Assembly: GCA_020161835.1 (NCBI GenBank)
Contig: JAIUNL010000011.1
Span: forward strand, 88,888-152,887
Reading direction: 5' to 3'
From: Bacteroidota bacterium
Lineage (GTDB): Bacteria; Bacteroidota; JABWAT01
DNA: 64,000 bases
The notes beneath the pieces were generated by a model. It had not been told where the DNA came from. It saw only the letters and a list, made by a program, of their open reading frames with translations, and made no database searches. Positions 28,230 through 37,553 of the stretch are shown piece by piece (position 1 is the first letter of the stretch; every line of letters begins with the position of its first letter). The position numbers were made by a program, and so were the translations under genes.

Positions 28230-28720
28230 CCAATTCTCATCAGGATACTGTTTTTTTCAACATTTTGCTTTTCGGTAACCTTAATCATGCTAACAACCCC
28301 GGCAATCGGTGATTTTACATCATTCTCCATTTTCATGGCTTCAAGTACGAGAATGGTTTGGCCTTTCTGAACTACGCCACCTTCGGTCACCAAAATTCGT
28401 GAAACCAAACCTGGCATAGGTGCTTTAATATCGGCAAAAGTTTGAGTTTCTTTGTTGACCTGCTTCATGTGTGAAACCAGCCTGTCACGTTCATCCTCAA
28501 CAATCAACGGAAAAGTGTGATTTTTATAAACAAGAAATTTATCGCCGTTTTGCTGATAAATTTCAAACACATAACTTTTTGTTCCGATCAGTGCAGAAAA
28601 CCGGTTTGCATCCAAAGGAACCAGATCAATTGACTGACGTGATCCATTTAATGTTGTTTCGAGAAAACCGGTTACGTGTAGATCAAGTTCCTCATCTTTG
28701 ATTTTAACAAGATATTTCAT
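28226..28720 (-). CDS. Biotin carboxyl carrier protein
   Basis: 164 residues. The C-terminal half (about 90-164) is a biotinyl domain with the biotin-accepting Lys near 129 in VLEAMKMENDVKSPIAG and flanking APMPGLVSRI. The N-terminal half is a variable domain found in carriers of propionyl-CoA/acyl-CoA carboxylases, without the Ala/Pro-rich linker of AccB. It starts one base after the biotin carboxylase stop and overlaps the SDR gene by four bases. It carries carboxybiotin between the biotin carboxylase and a carboxyltransferase. No carboxyltransferase gene lies in this operon, so the partner must be elsewhere. Confidence 0.9.
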   Translation of the reverse strand: MKYLVKIKDEELDLHVTGFLETTLNGSRQSIDLVPLDANRFSALIGTKSYVFEIYQQNGDKFLVYKNHTFPLIVEDERDRLVSHMKQVNKETQTFADIKAPMPGLVSRILVTEGGVVQKGQTILVLEAMKMENDVKSPIAGVVSMIKVTEKQNVEKNSILMRIG

Positions 28721-28721
28721 G

Positions 28722-30230
28722 CTATTTTCTCCTGATTTTCCACAGGTTTACGGTCTCCTGCCTGTCGTGAACCACTGAACCTGAATTTTCAGTTTTATTT
28801 TCACGAATAAACCAATGAATGGCATTGAGCCCTGCAACGGCAAGGTTTTTAATAAGTTCAGGATCATCAATTTCAATATGCTCAGGTTTGAAGTAATTCT
28901 GAATAAAGTGAGTGTCGAAATTTCCCGATTGAAAAACCGGGTGTTTCATTACAAACTGACAAAATGGAAGGGTTGTCTGAACGCCGGAGAGTGTATATTC
29001 TTCAAGTGCCCGGCACATTCTTGAAATGGCACCCTTCCGATCAGAATCCCAGGTCACAAGTTTTGATATCATCGGATCGAAGTGAACCGATACTTCCATC
29101 CCGTCAACAATGCCAGAATCCACCCGAACACCAGGACCAGTCGGAACACGGTGAAGATGAACAAATCCGGTATCCGGCAGAAAATTGTTCGACGGATCTT
29201 CTGCGTAAACACGGCATTCAACGGCATGCCCCCGAATCGCCAAATCTTTTTGTTCATACCCCAGTAATTCACCTTCTGCAATCCGGATTTGTTCCCTCAC
29301 CAAATCGAGTCCGGTAATGAGTTCAGTAACCGGGTGTTCAACCTGAAGGCGGGTATTCATTTCAAGAAAATAGAAGTTGAGATACTTGTCAACCAGAAAT
29401 TCAACGGTTCCGGCGCCATAGTAAGAACTGATTTTTGCAACTTCAATTGCTGCTTCACCCATTTTTTGCCGCATCTCGGGCGTCAAAACCGAACTTGGGG
29501 CCTCTTCAATTACCTTTTGATGCCTGCGTTGAATTGAACATTCTCTCTCAAATAAGTGAACCGTGTTGCCGTGCTGATCAGCTAAAATCTGGAATTCAAT
29601 ATGACGTGGATTTTCAAGATATTTTTCGATGTAAACCCGGCTGTCCCCAAAGGCATTTCGTGCTTCATTTTGTGAAGAAACCATTGATTTTTCAAAATCT
29701 GCCGGATCGTGAACAATTCTCATTCCCTTTCCACCGCCACCTGCTGAAGCTTTTATCAAAACCGGATATCCGATTTCTGAAGCCAACCGTTTTGCTTCAG
29801 ATAAATCAGAAATGGAATCTTCAGTTCCCGGTGCAAGCGGAACTTTTGTTCCTTTCAGCAATTTCCTGGCCGTGGTCTTATCACCCATTTTTCTGATGGA
29901 ATCAGCGCTTGGCCCAATAAAAGTTATACCTGCTTCTGTTGCAGCTTCGGCAAATAAAGCATTTTCAGAAAGAAATCCGTATCCGGGATGGATGGCATCT
30001 GCCCCGGTTAGCCTGGCTGCTGCAATAATTTTTTCAATAACCAGATAGGTTTCAGACGATTTTAAACCTGCAAGTGAAACTGCTTCATCGGCCATTCTGA
30101 CGTGCAGCGATTTTCGGTCAGTTTCAGAAAAAACTGCAACGGTTTTTATCCCGAGATCTTTACAGGTTCTGATTATTCTGACCGCAATTTCTCCACGGTT
30201 TGCAACCAGAATTTTTTTAATTCTATTCAT
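28722..30230 (-). CDS. Biotin carboxylase subunit of an acyl-CoA carboxylase
   Basis: 502 residues, slightly longer than AccC because of a C-terminal extension (LIKNLAVAGLNAIHWF onward). It carboxylates biotin with ATP and bicarbonate. Visible: the N-terminal IKKILVANRGEIAVRII; the glycine-rich ATP-grasp loop KASAGGGGKGMRIV; the metal and bicarbonate-binding region EFLVDKYLNFYFLEMNTRLQ followed by VEHPVTE; and GHAVECRVYAEDP. The extension and the adjacent carrier lacking an AccB linker point to a propionyl-CoA or other acyl-CoA carboxylase rather than the fatty-acid acetyl-CoA enzyme. The gene starts three bases after the upstream membrane protein, inside the helicase-to-SDR operon. Confidence 0.92.
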   Translation of the reverse strand: MNRIKKILVANRGEIAVRIIRTCKDLGIKTVAVFSETDRKSLHVRMADEAVSLAGLKSSETYLVIEKIIAAARLTGADAIHPGYGFLSENALFAEAATEAGITFIGPSADSIRKMGDKTTARKLLKGTKVPLAPGTEDSISDLSEAKRLASEIGYPVLIKASAGGGGKGMRIVHDPADFEKSMVSSQNEARNAFGDSRVYIEKYLENPRHIEFQILADQHGNTVHLFERECSIQRRHQKVIEEAPSSVLTPEMRQKMGEAAIEVAKISSYYGAGTVEFLVDKYLNFYFLEMNTRLQVEHPVTELITGLDLVREQIRIAEGELLGYEQKDLAIRGHAVECRVYAEDPSNNFLPDTGFVHLHRVPTGPGVRVDSGIVDGMEVSVHFDPMISKLVTWDSDRKGAISRMCRALEEYTLSGVQTTLPFCQFVMKHPVFQSGNFDTHFIQNYFKPEHIEIDDPELIKNLAVAGLNAIHWFIRENKTENSGSVVHDRQETVNLWKIRRK

Positions 30231-30233
30231 GGC

Positions 30234-30698
30234 TCAGACCTTTTGCTTCGGACCTAAAAACCGGCCGATCAATAAAATGATGAGAGAAGTTAATATACCC
30301 AGACCAAAACTCATTGCGAATAATTGAAAATCAGCAAATTGCCAACCATGGAAAGAATCATAAATCATCGATCCAACAAGCAGAAATGAAAATAAAATGG
30401 CATAGTTACGAAGTGAATGAGTCATGACCGCTGAAAACTTAAGATGCCTGTAACCGACAAGATAAACCAGTGCAATCATAAAAAAACCACCTATTGACGC
30501 ACTCGACATGTGGAAAATAATAAAAAAGCTGATGGTTCCCGTTCTGATCAGGACATCTTCGAAACTGAGTTCTTCAAGACTGAATTTAATCAGCATGGTA
30601 ATAACCATTAAAACACCAATAACCACTAGTGCACTAAATAGTTTTTCCCATAAATCGTGGTCAAATGAGGGTTTGATTTCTTTTGATTTTCCGGCCAT
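30234..30698 (-). CDS. Hypothetical four-helix membrane protein
   Basis: 154 residues. After a charged cytoplasmic start (MAGKSKEIKPSFDHDLWEK) there are four predicted membrane segments at about 20-42, 48-80, 92-112 and 122-147, ending in a basic tail GPKQKV. No family that I recognise. It lies nine bases after the helicase stop and three bases before the biotin carboxylase start, so it is translated from the same transcript. The positive-inside pattern suggests an inner-membrane protein with both termini in the cytoplasm. Function not deducible from sequence or context. Confidence 0.75.
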   Translation of the reverse strand: MAGKSKEIKPSFDHDLWEKLFSALVVIGVLMVITMLIKFSLEELSFEDVLIRTGTISFFIIFHMSSASIGGFFMIALVYLVGYRHLKFSAVMTHSLRNYAILFSFLLVGSMIYDSFHGWQFADFQLFAMSFGLGILTSLIILLIGRFLGPKQKV

Positions 30699-30707
30699 AA
30701 AGTTAGT

Positions 30708-32705
30708 TTATTCGATTTGTTTGGTTTCGTTTATTGAGTCATCACCAGCAGAAAGCATCCATTTTTCAAGGAGACGATCAGGCAGACTGGTAATAAACCG
30801 GGAGGGTTTGGTGAAATAGTTGTTAAACTGACGGTGAAACTGAATTCCCGGGTAAACCAGATACAGATTTTCTTTCGCCCGGGTCACTGCTACATAAAAC
30901 AATCTGAGTTCTTCATCCAGGTCTTCAGTTTTATCAAGTGTAAAGGTAGAAGGCAAAATTCCGTCGAGCAAATCCATCACAAAAACAGAATGCCACTCAA
31001 GTCCTTTCGAAGAATGGATCGTTGAGAGAATCAAAGGTGCTTCATCGGCATGAGTGCCCAGGGTATCTTCCTGAGTAAATGAAACCGGATCCAGCGCCAG
31101 GTGAGAGAGAAAAGATTCAATCGATGAAAATTTAAGGCTAACGGCCTGGAAAGCATCAAGATCTTTTTCACGTTTCGGATAGTCTTCAAAATATCGTTTT
31201 TCAAAAACCGGTTTATAGAACCTTATCAGCTCGTCAACTATACTGTTAAATTCTTTGTCTGCCGTCCAGGCAGTGAGAGTTTCGAGTAACTGGGTTAACT
31301 GTGTTCGGTATCTGGGGGAAACCATTTCTGAAACCCGGTTATCAATTCCAGACTCTTCCAGCATTTTAATGATGTCATCGGCTGATTTCGGACCTATTCC
31401 GTCCACCATTTGCAAGACCCGGTTCCAGCTAACGACATCTTTCGGATTCATCAGCAGGCGAAGGTAAGAAATCAAATCTTTGATATGAGCCGATTCTGCA
31501 AACTTATTTCCACCACGTTTTTCAAAAGGGATATGATTGGCGTTGAGTTCAAGTTCAAGACTGTAACTATTCCGTGCACTTCGGAATAAAACCGCCTGCT
31601 GGGAAAGCGGAATACCCTCTTCCCTTAAATCCAGAATTCTGGAAATAATAAACTGATTCTGATAATTTTCATCAGGGGCAGTGATCAGAACTGGTAGTTG
31701 CCCTTCAGTTTTTTTAGTAAAAAGGGTTTTTTCAAATTTTTCGGCGGCCTGGCTCATGACCGAATTTGCAACATCAAGGATAGGCTGAACAGACCGGTAA
31801 TTTTCTTCGAGTTTAAAAACGGCGGCGTTGGGATATCTTTCCGGAAATCCAAGGAAATTTTTAAAATCTGCTCCACGGAATTTATAAATGGATTGTGCAT
31901 CGTCTCCAACGACCATCAGATTTCCATTCGGACCTGCAATCCGTTCAACCAGTTCTGCCTGAACCGGATTGGTATCCTGATATTCATCAACCAGAATGTA
32001 TTTATACCGTTTGTTCAGTGCAGTTCTGACCGATTCATGATCCCTCACCAAATCACGGCAGAGAAATAAGAGATCATCATAATCGGCCAGAGAATATCGT
32101 TTTTTATGTTCCTGATAACCTGTAAATAATTTCTCAACCAGATCAAGAAGGTGTTGAAATTGGGGATATTCTGAATTTAAAATGTCTTCAATTGAACGAC
32201 CGGTGTTCCGGTGTGAAGAAAAAATGTCGAGAAGTGTTCCTTTTTTCGGAAATCTTGTTTTTGGAAGATTTTGAAGCAGCTGATTCCGGAGAAGATCAAC
32301 ACGATCCTGAGCATCACCCTGATCTAAAATAGTGAAGTTTGCACCATAGCCGATATGATGCCCAAATTCCCGGATTACCAAATTTGAAAAAGAGTGAAAA
32401 GTACCACCGGTTACCTGCCCACCTGCCTGGTTAAAAGCAGAAACACGGGCAAGCATGTGTTCAGAAGCTTTTCGTGTGAAAGTCAGCAGTAAAATAGAAC
32501 TAACCGGAATTCCCTTTTCCAGAAGCCAGGCAACACGGTAAACCAGTGTTTTTGTTTTCCCTGTTCCGGCACCAGCAATAATAACTGAAGGACCGCCAGA
32601 ATGCATGACGGCAGCCTGCTGTTGCGGATTAAGATCGGCCATCCAATCGGGAATTTCTGTGGATTTTGAACCAGGAAGGGTTCGGAGTGTGTAAACCTTT
32701 TGCAT
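30708..32705 (-). CDS. UvrD/PcrA-like superfamily 1 DNA helicase
   Basis: 665 residues. All SF1A motifs are present: Q motif LNPQQQAAV, Walker A AGAGTGKTKT, Ia LLLTFTRKAS, Walker B ILVDEYQDTN, III VVGDDAQSIYKFRGA, IV LEENYRS, V STIHSSKGLEWHSVFV and VI EELRLFYVAVTRAKE. These 3'-5' translocases unwind DNA in mismatch or excision repair and clear replication conflicts. It is shorter than typical UvrD/PcrA (about 720 residues): the C-terminal region after motif VI is short and lacks the tail that contacts RNA polymerase. First gene of the six-gene minus-strand unit. Cytoplasmic. Which member (UvrD, Rep or PcrA) cannot be settled by eye. Confidence 0.93.
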   Translation of the reverse strand: MQKVYTLRTLPGSKSTEIPDWMADLNPQQQAAVMHSGGPSVIIAGAGTGKTKTLVYRVAWLLEKGIPVSSILLLTFTRKASEHMLARVSAFNQAGGQVTGGTFHSFSNLVIREFGHHIGYGANFTILDQGDAQDRVDLLRNQLLQNLPKTRFPKKGTLLDIFSSHRNTGRSIEDILNSEYPQFQHLLDLVEKLFTGYQEHKKRYSLADYDDLLFLCRDLVRDHESVRTALNKRYKYILVDEYQDTNPVQAELVERIAGPNGNLMVVGDDAQSIYKFRGADFKNFLGFPERYPNAAVFKLEENYRSVQPILDVANSVMSQAAEKFEKTLFTKKTEGQLPVLITAPDENYQNQFIISRILDLREEGIPLSQQAVLFRSARNSYSLELELNANHIPFEKRGGNKFAESAHIKDLISYLRLLMNPKDVVSWNRVLQMVDGIGPKSADDIIKMLEESGIDNRVSEMVSPRYRTQLTQLLETLTAWTADKEFNSIVDELIRFYKPVFEKRYFEDYPKREKDLDAFQAVSLKFSSIESFLSHLALDPVSFTQEDTLGTHADEAPLILSTIHSSKGLEWHSVFVMDLLDGILPSTFTLDKTEDLDEELRLFYVAVTRAKENLYLVYPGIQFHRQFNNYFTKPSRFITSLPDRLLEKWMLSAGDDSINETKQIE

Positions 32706-32770
32706 TTAAGCAAGTTACGAACCGGAAGGACTAAAAAAAAATACAGGTAAATTCAGAAATGCGGATAAAT

Positions 32771-32805
32771 AAAAAAGGCTGTTCCTTTTGAGAACAGCCT
32801 TTTAA
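32771..32805 (-). terminator. Terminator after the 32824 gene
   Basis: AAAAGGCTGTTC and GAACAGCCTTTT form a perfect stem with an 8-base loop, followed on the minus strand by further T residues (TTTTTTATTT). Confidence 0.88.
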
Positions 32806-32823
32806 AATCAGAAGAAGTTCTGA

Positions 32824-33342
32824 TTACAGTTTGTAAGCAATTCCTGCCTGAACAGCAGAAATACCATAACCTAAACGAACATCTGCAGCAAGGTTAGGCA
32901 TGAAATAATAACGGGCACCAACGCCAAAAGCATAAATCACACCACCAGCAGAAGGACTGCCTAATCCAAAATTATTTGCGCCATCCCATTCAACACTGGC
33001 TTTGTTATAACCAAGAATAAGGGTTGCATAGGTGTCAAGGTTATCAATTTTGAAATAATCTTTGTGATAGGTACCCTGAGCAGCGATAATGATGTTGGTG
33101 TATTTCCATTTTCCACCCCAGAAAGCAACATCTTCTTCGTAGCCATAATAAGCAACAAAAGCACCTAAACCAACTTCATCATTATAACCATAGTCAACAG
33201 TTGCATAAACTGGCATACCATCACCGGTAAACGTAGCAAATCCAACACCACCACCAACTACAATATCACCTTTTTTAAAAAGTTGAGCTTGGGAAGCAGA
33301 AGCTACCATAAGAATCAAAGCAATTGCAAGAAGTTTCTTCAT
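32824..33342 (-). CDS. Small outer-membrane beta-barrel protein
   Basis: 172 residues. Signal peptide MKKLLAIALILMVASASQAQ followed by alternating aromatic strands (GDIVVGGGVGFATFTG, VYATVDYGYNDEVGLGAFVA) and an end AVQAGIAYKL, the pattern of small eight-stranded OmpA-fold or OmpW-like barrels. Location: outer membrane. No enzymatic motif, so a structural or porin-like role is likely; substrate unknown. Good ribosome-binding site (AAAGGATAAC) before the ATG, its own TAACTTTG promoter element and a strong terminator, so it is monocistronic and probably well expressed. Confidence 0.8.
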   Translation of the reverse strand: MKKLLAIALILMVASASQAQLFKKGDIVVGGGVGFATFTGDGMPVYATVDYGYNDEVGLGAFVAYYGYEEDVAFWGGKWKYTNIIIAAQGTYHKDYFKIDNLDTYATLILGYNKASVEWDGANNFGLGSPSAGGVIYAFGVGARYYFMPNLAADVRLGYGISAVQAGIAYKL

Positions 33343-33388
33343 TTTTCGTTATCCTTTAATTGAGGTTGAGTTTACAAAATCACACAAA

Positions 33389-33396
33389 CAAAGTTA
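33389..33396 (-). promoter_or_regulatory. -7 element of the 32824-33342 gene
   Basis: The minus strand reads TAACTTTG (TAnnTTTG consensus), 46 bases before the ATG. The -33 element at 19-base spacing is only a GTTT-like match. Confidence 0.45.
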
Positions 33397-33501
33397 CGCA
33401 AATCCGGGCGTCTAAAACTTCCCCCAAAAGGGTGATTTTTGTTTGCCCTGACAAATATAAGTTCTTGTTTTATTTAAGACAAGAGCCTTTTTGCCTATTT
33501 G

Positions 33502-34146
33502 TCAATATTTGCCACCGAAAGTAAACATAGCAGAGACACCAAGGTTAAAGAAGCTGTACGATCCGATCAAATAGTCTGCACTGGCATCAATTGCAAACCA
33601 ATCGGTAAGAGGCATTTGAACGCCACCTTTCAATGCAAATCCATAACCAAACGATCCGAGGGATGATACGGTTGAAGCAAGGTTTCCACCAAGAACATAA
33701 GACACCCCAACACCAACCCCGGCATACGGATCAAATAATGGAAGCATATTTGTGAATGTATATCTGAAGGTATTCACAACAGTCAAGGCATTACCAGCAT
33801 CGGCATCATCAGGCTCTTTACCAAAACCAATTCCATTTTTGTAACTTTTTTTATAGTCGTCTGAAAAAGATGAAAGTCCGTAGGAAATAAACACATCATT
33901 ATGGAAGTTTGGAATGTCACTAAAAAGTCCGAAAAAGCCACCAACCGGGGTTTTTAAACGAAGTCCGATATGCGGTGTAACCCCATAGGTTTTTCCGTAA
34001 TCGCCTGTCGGCGTTAACAATCCGGCAGTAATACCGTAAGCAGAACCTTTTTCCTTTTTTTCCGGAGCAGCAGGTGCGGTGGTTTCCTGTGCAGAAACCT
34101 GCAAAGAAATAAATAGCAGAGTAAATAAAGAAAGCATTGTTTTCAT
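33502..34146 (-). CDS. Outer-membrane beta-barrel protein
   Basis: 214 residues from the ATG at 34146. An upstream in-frame start at 34188 would add 14 residues, but AAGGAGACTCTT lies directly before the inner ATG and a good signal peptide starts there (MKTMLSLFTLLFISLQVSAQ). A short charged linker (APAAPEKKEKGSAYG) leads into barrel strands such as GITAGLLTPTGDYGKTYGV and LFDPYAGVGVGVSYVLGG, ending SAMFTFGGKY. The fold resembles PF13505-type barrels. It neighbours another barrel gene, but each has its own promoter. Function unknown. Confidence 0.78.
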   Translation of the reverse strand: MKTMLSLFTLLFISLQVSAQETTAPAAPEKKEKGSAYGITAGLLTPTGDYGKTYGVTPHIGLRLKTPVGGFFGLFSDIPNFHNDVFISYGLSSFSDDYKKSYKNGIGFGKEPDDADAGNALTVVNTFRYTFTNMLPLFDPYAGVGVGVSYVLGGNLASTVSSLGSFGYGFALKGGVQMPLTDWFAIDASADYLIGSYSFFNLGVSAMFTFGGKY

Positions 34147-34175
34147 AAGAGTCTCCTTGTTTTGATTTGACAAAA

Positions 34176-34206
34176 CAAAATTACTCAACTTTCTGTGGGA
34201 TGGAAA
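34176..34206 (-). promoter_or_regulatory. Promoter of the 33502-34146 gene
   Basis: The minus strand reads TAATTTTG (34183-34176) with TTTC (34206-34203) 19 bases upstream, one mismatch from the full Bacteroidota consensus. Confidence 0.5.
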
Positions 34207-34225
34207 TAACCTGAAAGGGGGATTT

Positions 34226-36589
34226 TTACTTCTTGAACTTCACAACGGTAACTCCGGTACTGCCCTCGTACCATTCTCCAAGTCCAAATTCATCGATGTA
34301 ATCCAACTCTTTCAGGTGCACCTGAATGGCTTTTCTCAGTGCCCCGGTTCCTTTTCCATGAACAATTCTGACGGTTGGAAGTTTGTGGTAATAGGCTTTA
34401 CTTAAATAAAAATCGAGTTTATCAAGGGCTTCAGTTACTGTTAACCCAAGCAAATGGATTTCACTTGCCATTTCTACGGTAAAATCTGAAGGTGAAGTTT
34501 GTGGAGCCGACAATCTTGGTTTCGGGTTCGTTCCCTTAACCAGATCACGAATGGGTATTTTCATTTTAAAATTGCCAACCTGAACCGTTGCAACATCCTG
34601 TTCAACTGAGAGAACTTCACCATTTTGTGACGTTGACTTTACACGAACCTGATCGCCTTTAGAAACCGATATAAGTTCCCCGGGATCTTCAGCTTCAACT
34701 TTATCTTCTGTTTTGGCGATGGTTTGAAGAACCTGTTTTTCAACTTTTGAAAAATCGATGTGTTTTTCTTTCTTCAAGGCTTCAATCTGCTGAAAAACTG
34801 CTCGCTTCAGGTTTTCTATTTCGATCTGAACCTGACTTCTTAAACTGGCTTTTAGAGCCTTTTCCCGACCTTTCAGATCTCTAAGTGATTCTGCAACCTG
34901 AGTTTCACGGTTTCTTACTTTTTCAATTTCTGTCTGAAGTTCTTTTCCCTTTGAAACAACGTCATTCAGTCGTTTTTCAAGTTCCAGATTTAACTTTTCA
35001 ATGGTTGCCGAGCCGGTTCCCAATCTCTTTCTGGCATTTTCAAGCAGATGCGGATCCAGTTGCATGCGTTCTGCAAGTTCAAGTGCAAACGAACTGCCGG
35101 GGATTCCCTTTCTGAATTCATAAGTCGGAATCAGTTTATCTGTATCAAAAACCATCGACCCGTTTTTCAGCCTGGGGTGCTCTTGTGCAAAAACCTTCAG
35201 ATCCGGGAAGTGGCTTGTCACAATCCCAAAATAGTTTCTTCTGATAAACGTTTCAATCAGTTCAATGGCCAGAGCCTGCCCTTCAATTGGATCAGTTCCA
35301 GAACAGATTTCATCAATTAAAACCAAGCTGCCGTCCAGCTCAGCAGAAACAAGAATTTCTTTTATTGACCGGATGTGTCCGCTGAATGATGACAAATCAT
35401 CAGAAATCGATTGAGAATCACCGATGACAGTAAAAACTCCCGTCACCATTGGGAAAACAGAATCTGATCCAACCGGAACCGGTAAACCGGACTGTACCAT
35501 CAGCTGAAGCAATCCAACCGTTTTCATGGCAACCGATTTTCCGCCGGCATTCGGACCCGAAATAATCACAAACTGTTCCCCTTCCGTCCCAAGTGTCAGA
35601 TTGAGCGGAATTGTGGGCAGTTTCTTTTCTTTTCTTGAAAGGAATAACAGAGGGTGATAGGCAAACTGAAGTTTCCACTCGATTTTATCCGACAAACCGG
35701 GCATGACAACATGAAAAGGCTGAAGAAATTCAGCTTTTGCCTGAATCTCATCCAATTCAATCATGATTACTTCAATTTCTTTCAAAGGCGAAGAATGTTG
35801 TCTGATGTCATCACTCAGAATACTCAAAATCCTGAAAATTTCTTTTTTCTCTTCACTTCTGAGTTCAAACAAATCATTGTTCAGCTCAACCAATTCCTGA
35901 GGTTCAATAAAGACCGTTTGTCCGGATCCCGAAATATCGTGAATGAAGCCTTTGATTTTCCGTTTATGTTCAGCCAAAACCGGTAAAACCAAACGACCGT
36001 TTCTGATGGTCATTTGCTGACCGCCCAACATTTTTTCTTTGAGGAAATGGGTGAGAATATCCTGCGAACGATGGGTGATTTTAGATTGCAGCCGCCTCAA
36101 TTCTCTGCGGATGTCACCCAGTTCGGTTGACGCTGAATCTAAGACTTCCCCGTTATCATCGAAAATTTTCCGGAATCTTTTAATCAGTTCTGTAAGGGGT
36201 GAAAGTCCTCTCAGCACCATAAAAAGCGCAGGGAAAGAAGTTTGTCCCGTTGAAATGGAGTTAAAAAGCAAACTGTGGGTTTCAACAAGAGACCGTATGA
36301 TGAGCAGGTGCTCAATCGGAATCACTTTTCCCGGGATCACCCAGGAATTATCAACTCCGGTCAGATCGACCCAGCCAGACCTGCCCAGGGTTCCAATTTC
36401 CCTGATAAAACGCCAGGCTTCATAAACCTCTGTCATTCTTGCAATAACTTCAGCAGAATTGGTCAGGCATGAAAGAGCCAAAACAGCCGACTTTGCTTTT
36501 GGTGTCTGGCAATTTTCTGCAATCAGGCTGGTAAGAACCGGGAATTCAAGTTGATTGAGAGATGACGGAGAGGAAAGGAAGGAATTCAT
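34226..36589 (-). CDS. mutS2: MutS2 family endonuclease/ribosome-rescue ATPase
   Basis: 787 residues, the normal length. Order: helical lever/clamp region without the MutS mismatch-binding domain; ABC ATPase with Walker A SGPNAGGKSVAMKT and Walker B LVLIDEICSGTDPIEGQAL; a coiled coil at about 515-625; and a C-terminal Smr domain from about 710 with LLGLTVTEALDKLDFYL and VRIVHGKGTGALRKA. MutS2 suppresses recombination in some bacteria and splits collided ribosomes in others (Bacillus). The Smr HGKGTG loop is intact. It is the last gene of an eight-gene overlapping unit and overlaps the cvpA stop by four bases. Cytoplasmic. Confidence 0.95.
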   Translation of the reverse strand: MNSFLSSPSSLNQLEFPVLTSLIAENCQTPKAKSAVLALSCLTNSAEVIARMTEVYEAWRFIREIGTLGRSGWVDLTGVDNSWVIPGKVIPIEHLLIIRSLVETHSLLFNSISTGQTSFPALFMVLRGLSPLTELIKRFRKIFDDNGEVLDSASTELGDIRRELRRLQSKITHRSQDILTHFLKEKMLGGQQMTIRNGRLVLPVLAEHKRKIKGFIHDISGSGQTVFIEPQELVELNNDLFELRSEEKKEIFRILSILSDDIRQHSSPLKEIEVIMIELDEIQAKAEFLQPFHVVMPGLSDKIEWKLQFAYHPLLFLSRKEKKLPTIPLNLTLGTEGEQFVIISGPNAGGKSVAMKTVGLLQLMVQSGLPVPVGSDSVFPMVTGVFTVIGDSQSISDDLSSFSGHIRSIKEILVSAELDGSLVLIDEICSGTDPIEGQALAIELIETFIRRNYFGIVTSHFPDLKVFAQEHPRLKNGSMVFDTDKLIPTYEFRKGIPGSSFALELAERMQLDPHLLENARKRLGTGSATIEKLNLELEKRLNDVVSKGKELQTEIEKVRNRETQVAESLRDLKGREKALKASLRSQVQIEIENLKRAVFQQIEALKKEKHIDFSKVEKQVLQTIAKTEDKVEAEDPGELISVSKGDQVRVKSTSQNGEVLSVEQDVATVQVGNFKMKIPIRDLVKGTNPKPRLSAPQTSPSDFTVEMASEIHLLGLTVTEALDKLDFYLSKAYYHKLPTVRIVHGKGTGALRKAIQVHLKELDYIDEFGLGEWYEGSTGVTVVKFKK

Positions 36590-37092
36590 TTCAGTTTGAA
36601 GTGCCGGAAGGCTTCCTCAAGATTAAAACGGGTAGAAACTTCTTCGGTGACTTGATGAACGACCGGGTAAACTACAGATTTCTGAGTAATTTCTTTATCC
36701 GGCCAGTTAAAAATGGAAAAGGCGATATCTAGAATAAGGATGAACACAAGTGCCTTTAAACCACCTAATAATCCACCAAGTATGGCATTGGTTACAGGTG
36801 AAAATCCGATCCATTCAGAAGTTTCAACCCACGAACCTGCCAGTTTAAAAACAAGGTAAACACCAAGGAAAACAAGAATCATTCCGGTAAATGGAGATAT
36901 TGATTTGATACCGGGAAGGTAGGCAGACAGACTCACATCAGCCTGATTGCCAAATTTCATGGCAAGAAAGTAACCGCAGATCAGTCCGGCAAAAGAAAAA
37001 ACCTGAGTCCAGAATCCTTTAAATCCACCGGTAAGGATTCCAAGACCCAGAATACCAATAAAAACCCAATCGAGCCAAACTAAATCAGCCAC
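36586..37092 (-). CDS. cvpA: CvpA family membrane protein
   Basis: 168 residues with four membrane helices, beginning ADLVWLDWVFIGILGLGILT then GGFKGFWTQVFSFAG, the family pattern of a first helix followed by a short Gly-Phe-Lys/Arg-Gly loop. The start is GTG at 37092, overlapping the yqeY stop by eight bases. The C-terminus overlaps mutS2 by four bases, so the three genes are translationally coupled. CvpA was named for colicin V production in E. coli and is linked to envelope homeostasis; its biochemical role is uncertain. CvpA next to mutS2 is a recurring arrangement in many bacteria. Confidence 0.85.
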   Translation of the reverse strand: MADLVWLDWVFIGILGLGILTGGFKGFWTQVFSFAGLICGYFLAMKFGNQADVSLSAYLPGIKSISPFTGMILVFLGVYLVFKLAGSWVETSEWIGFSPVTNAILGGLLGGLKALVFILILDIAFSIFNWPDKEITQKSVVYPVVHQVTEEVSTRFNLEEAFRHFKLK

Positions 37093-37543
37093 CCAACAAA
37101 CCTTTTAAAAGATCCTGAACCAATTTGCCATCAGCACGGCCTTTAAACTCCTTCATTGCAACCGGCATGACTTTACCGAGATCTTTCATGGTTTGTGCAC
37201 CACTTTCTGCCACAAGAACAGTCAAACGGGCTTTCACTTCGGCTTCTGTCAATTGTTTCGGAAGAAACTCCATCAGAATTTCAAGTTCACTGGCTTCTTT
37301 TGCTGCAAGTTCAAGCCGGCCGGCGTTGGTAAATTGCTCAATGGAATCCCGGCGTTTTTTGCCCAGATTATTTAATACTGCAAATTCTTCACCCTCATTC
37401 AGTTCTGCAACACCACCCTGGCGCATTGAAATTTCTTTTTCAAGCAAAGCAGCTTTAACTGAACGAAGGGTGTCAAGGCGAACCTGATCTTTGGCCCGCA
37501 TGGCATCTTTAATTTTTTCGTTAATCGTATCTTTTAAGCTCAT
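37085..37543 (-). CDS. GatB/YqeY domain protein
   Basis: 152 residues, full length for YqeY proteins. Helical N-terminus SLKDTINEKIKDAMRAKDQV and R-LDTLRSVKAALLEKEI, then the tail domain EILMEFLPKQLTEAEVKARL, MKDLGKVMPVAMKEFKGRAD and GKLVQDLLKGLLGG. This tail domain is shared with GatB and is thought to contact tRNA, but free-standing YqeY has no proven function. It lies 10 bases after the lipoprotein stop and overlaps cvpA by eight bases. Cytoplasmic. The assignment of family is secure; the role is open. Confidence 0.93.
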   Translation of the reverse strand: MSLKDTINEKIKDAMRAKDQVRLDTLRSVKAALLEKEISMRQGGVAELNEGEEFAVLNNLGKKRRDSIEQFTNAGRLELAAKEASELEILMEFLPKQLTEAEVKARLTVLVAESGAQTMKDLGKVMPVAMKEFKGRADGKLVQDLLKGLLGG

Positions 37544-37553
37544 ATTAAAATCC

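Noticed and set aside
29435..29896. 153-codon frame antisense to the biotin carboxylase
   Set aside because: Shadow of a conserved gene; no start signal or motif.
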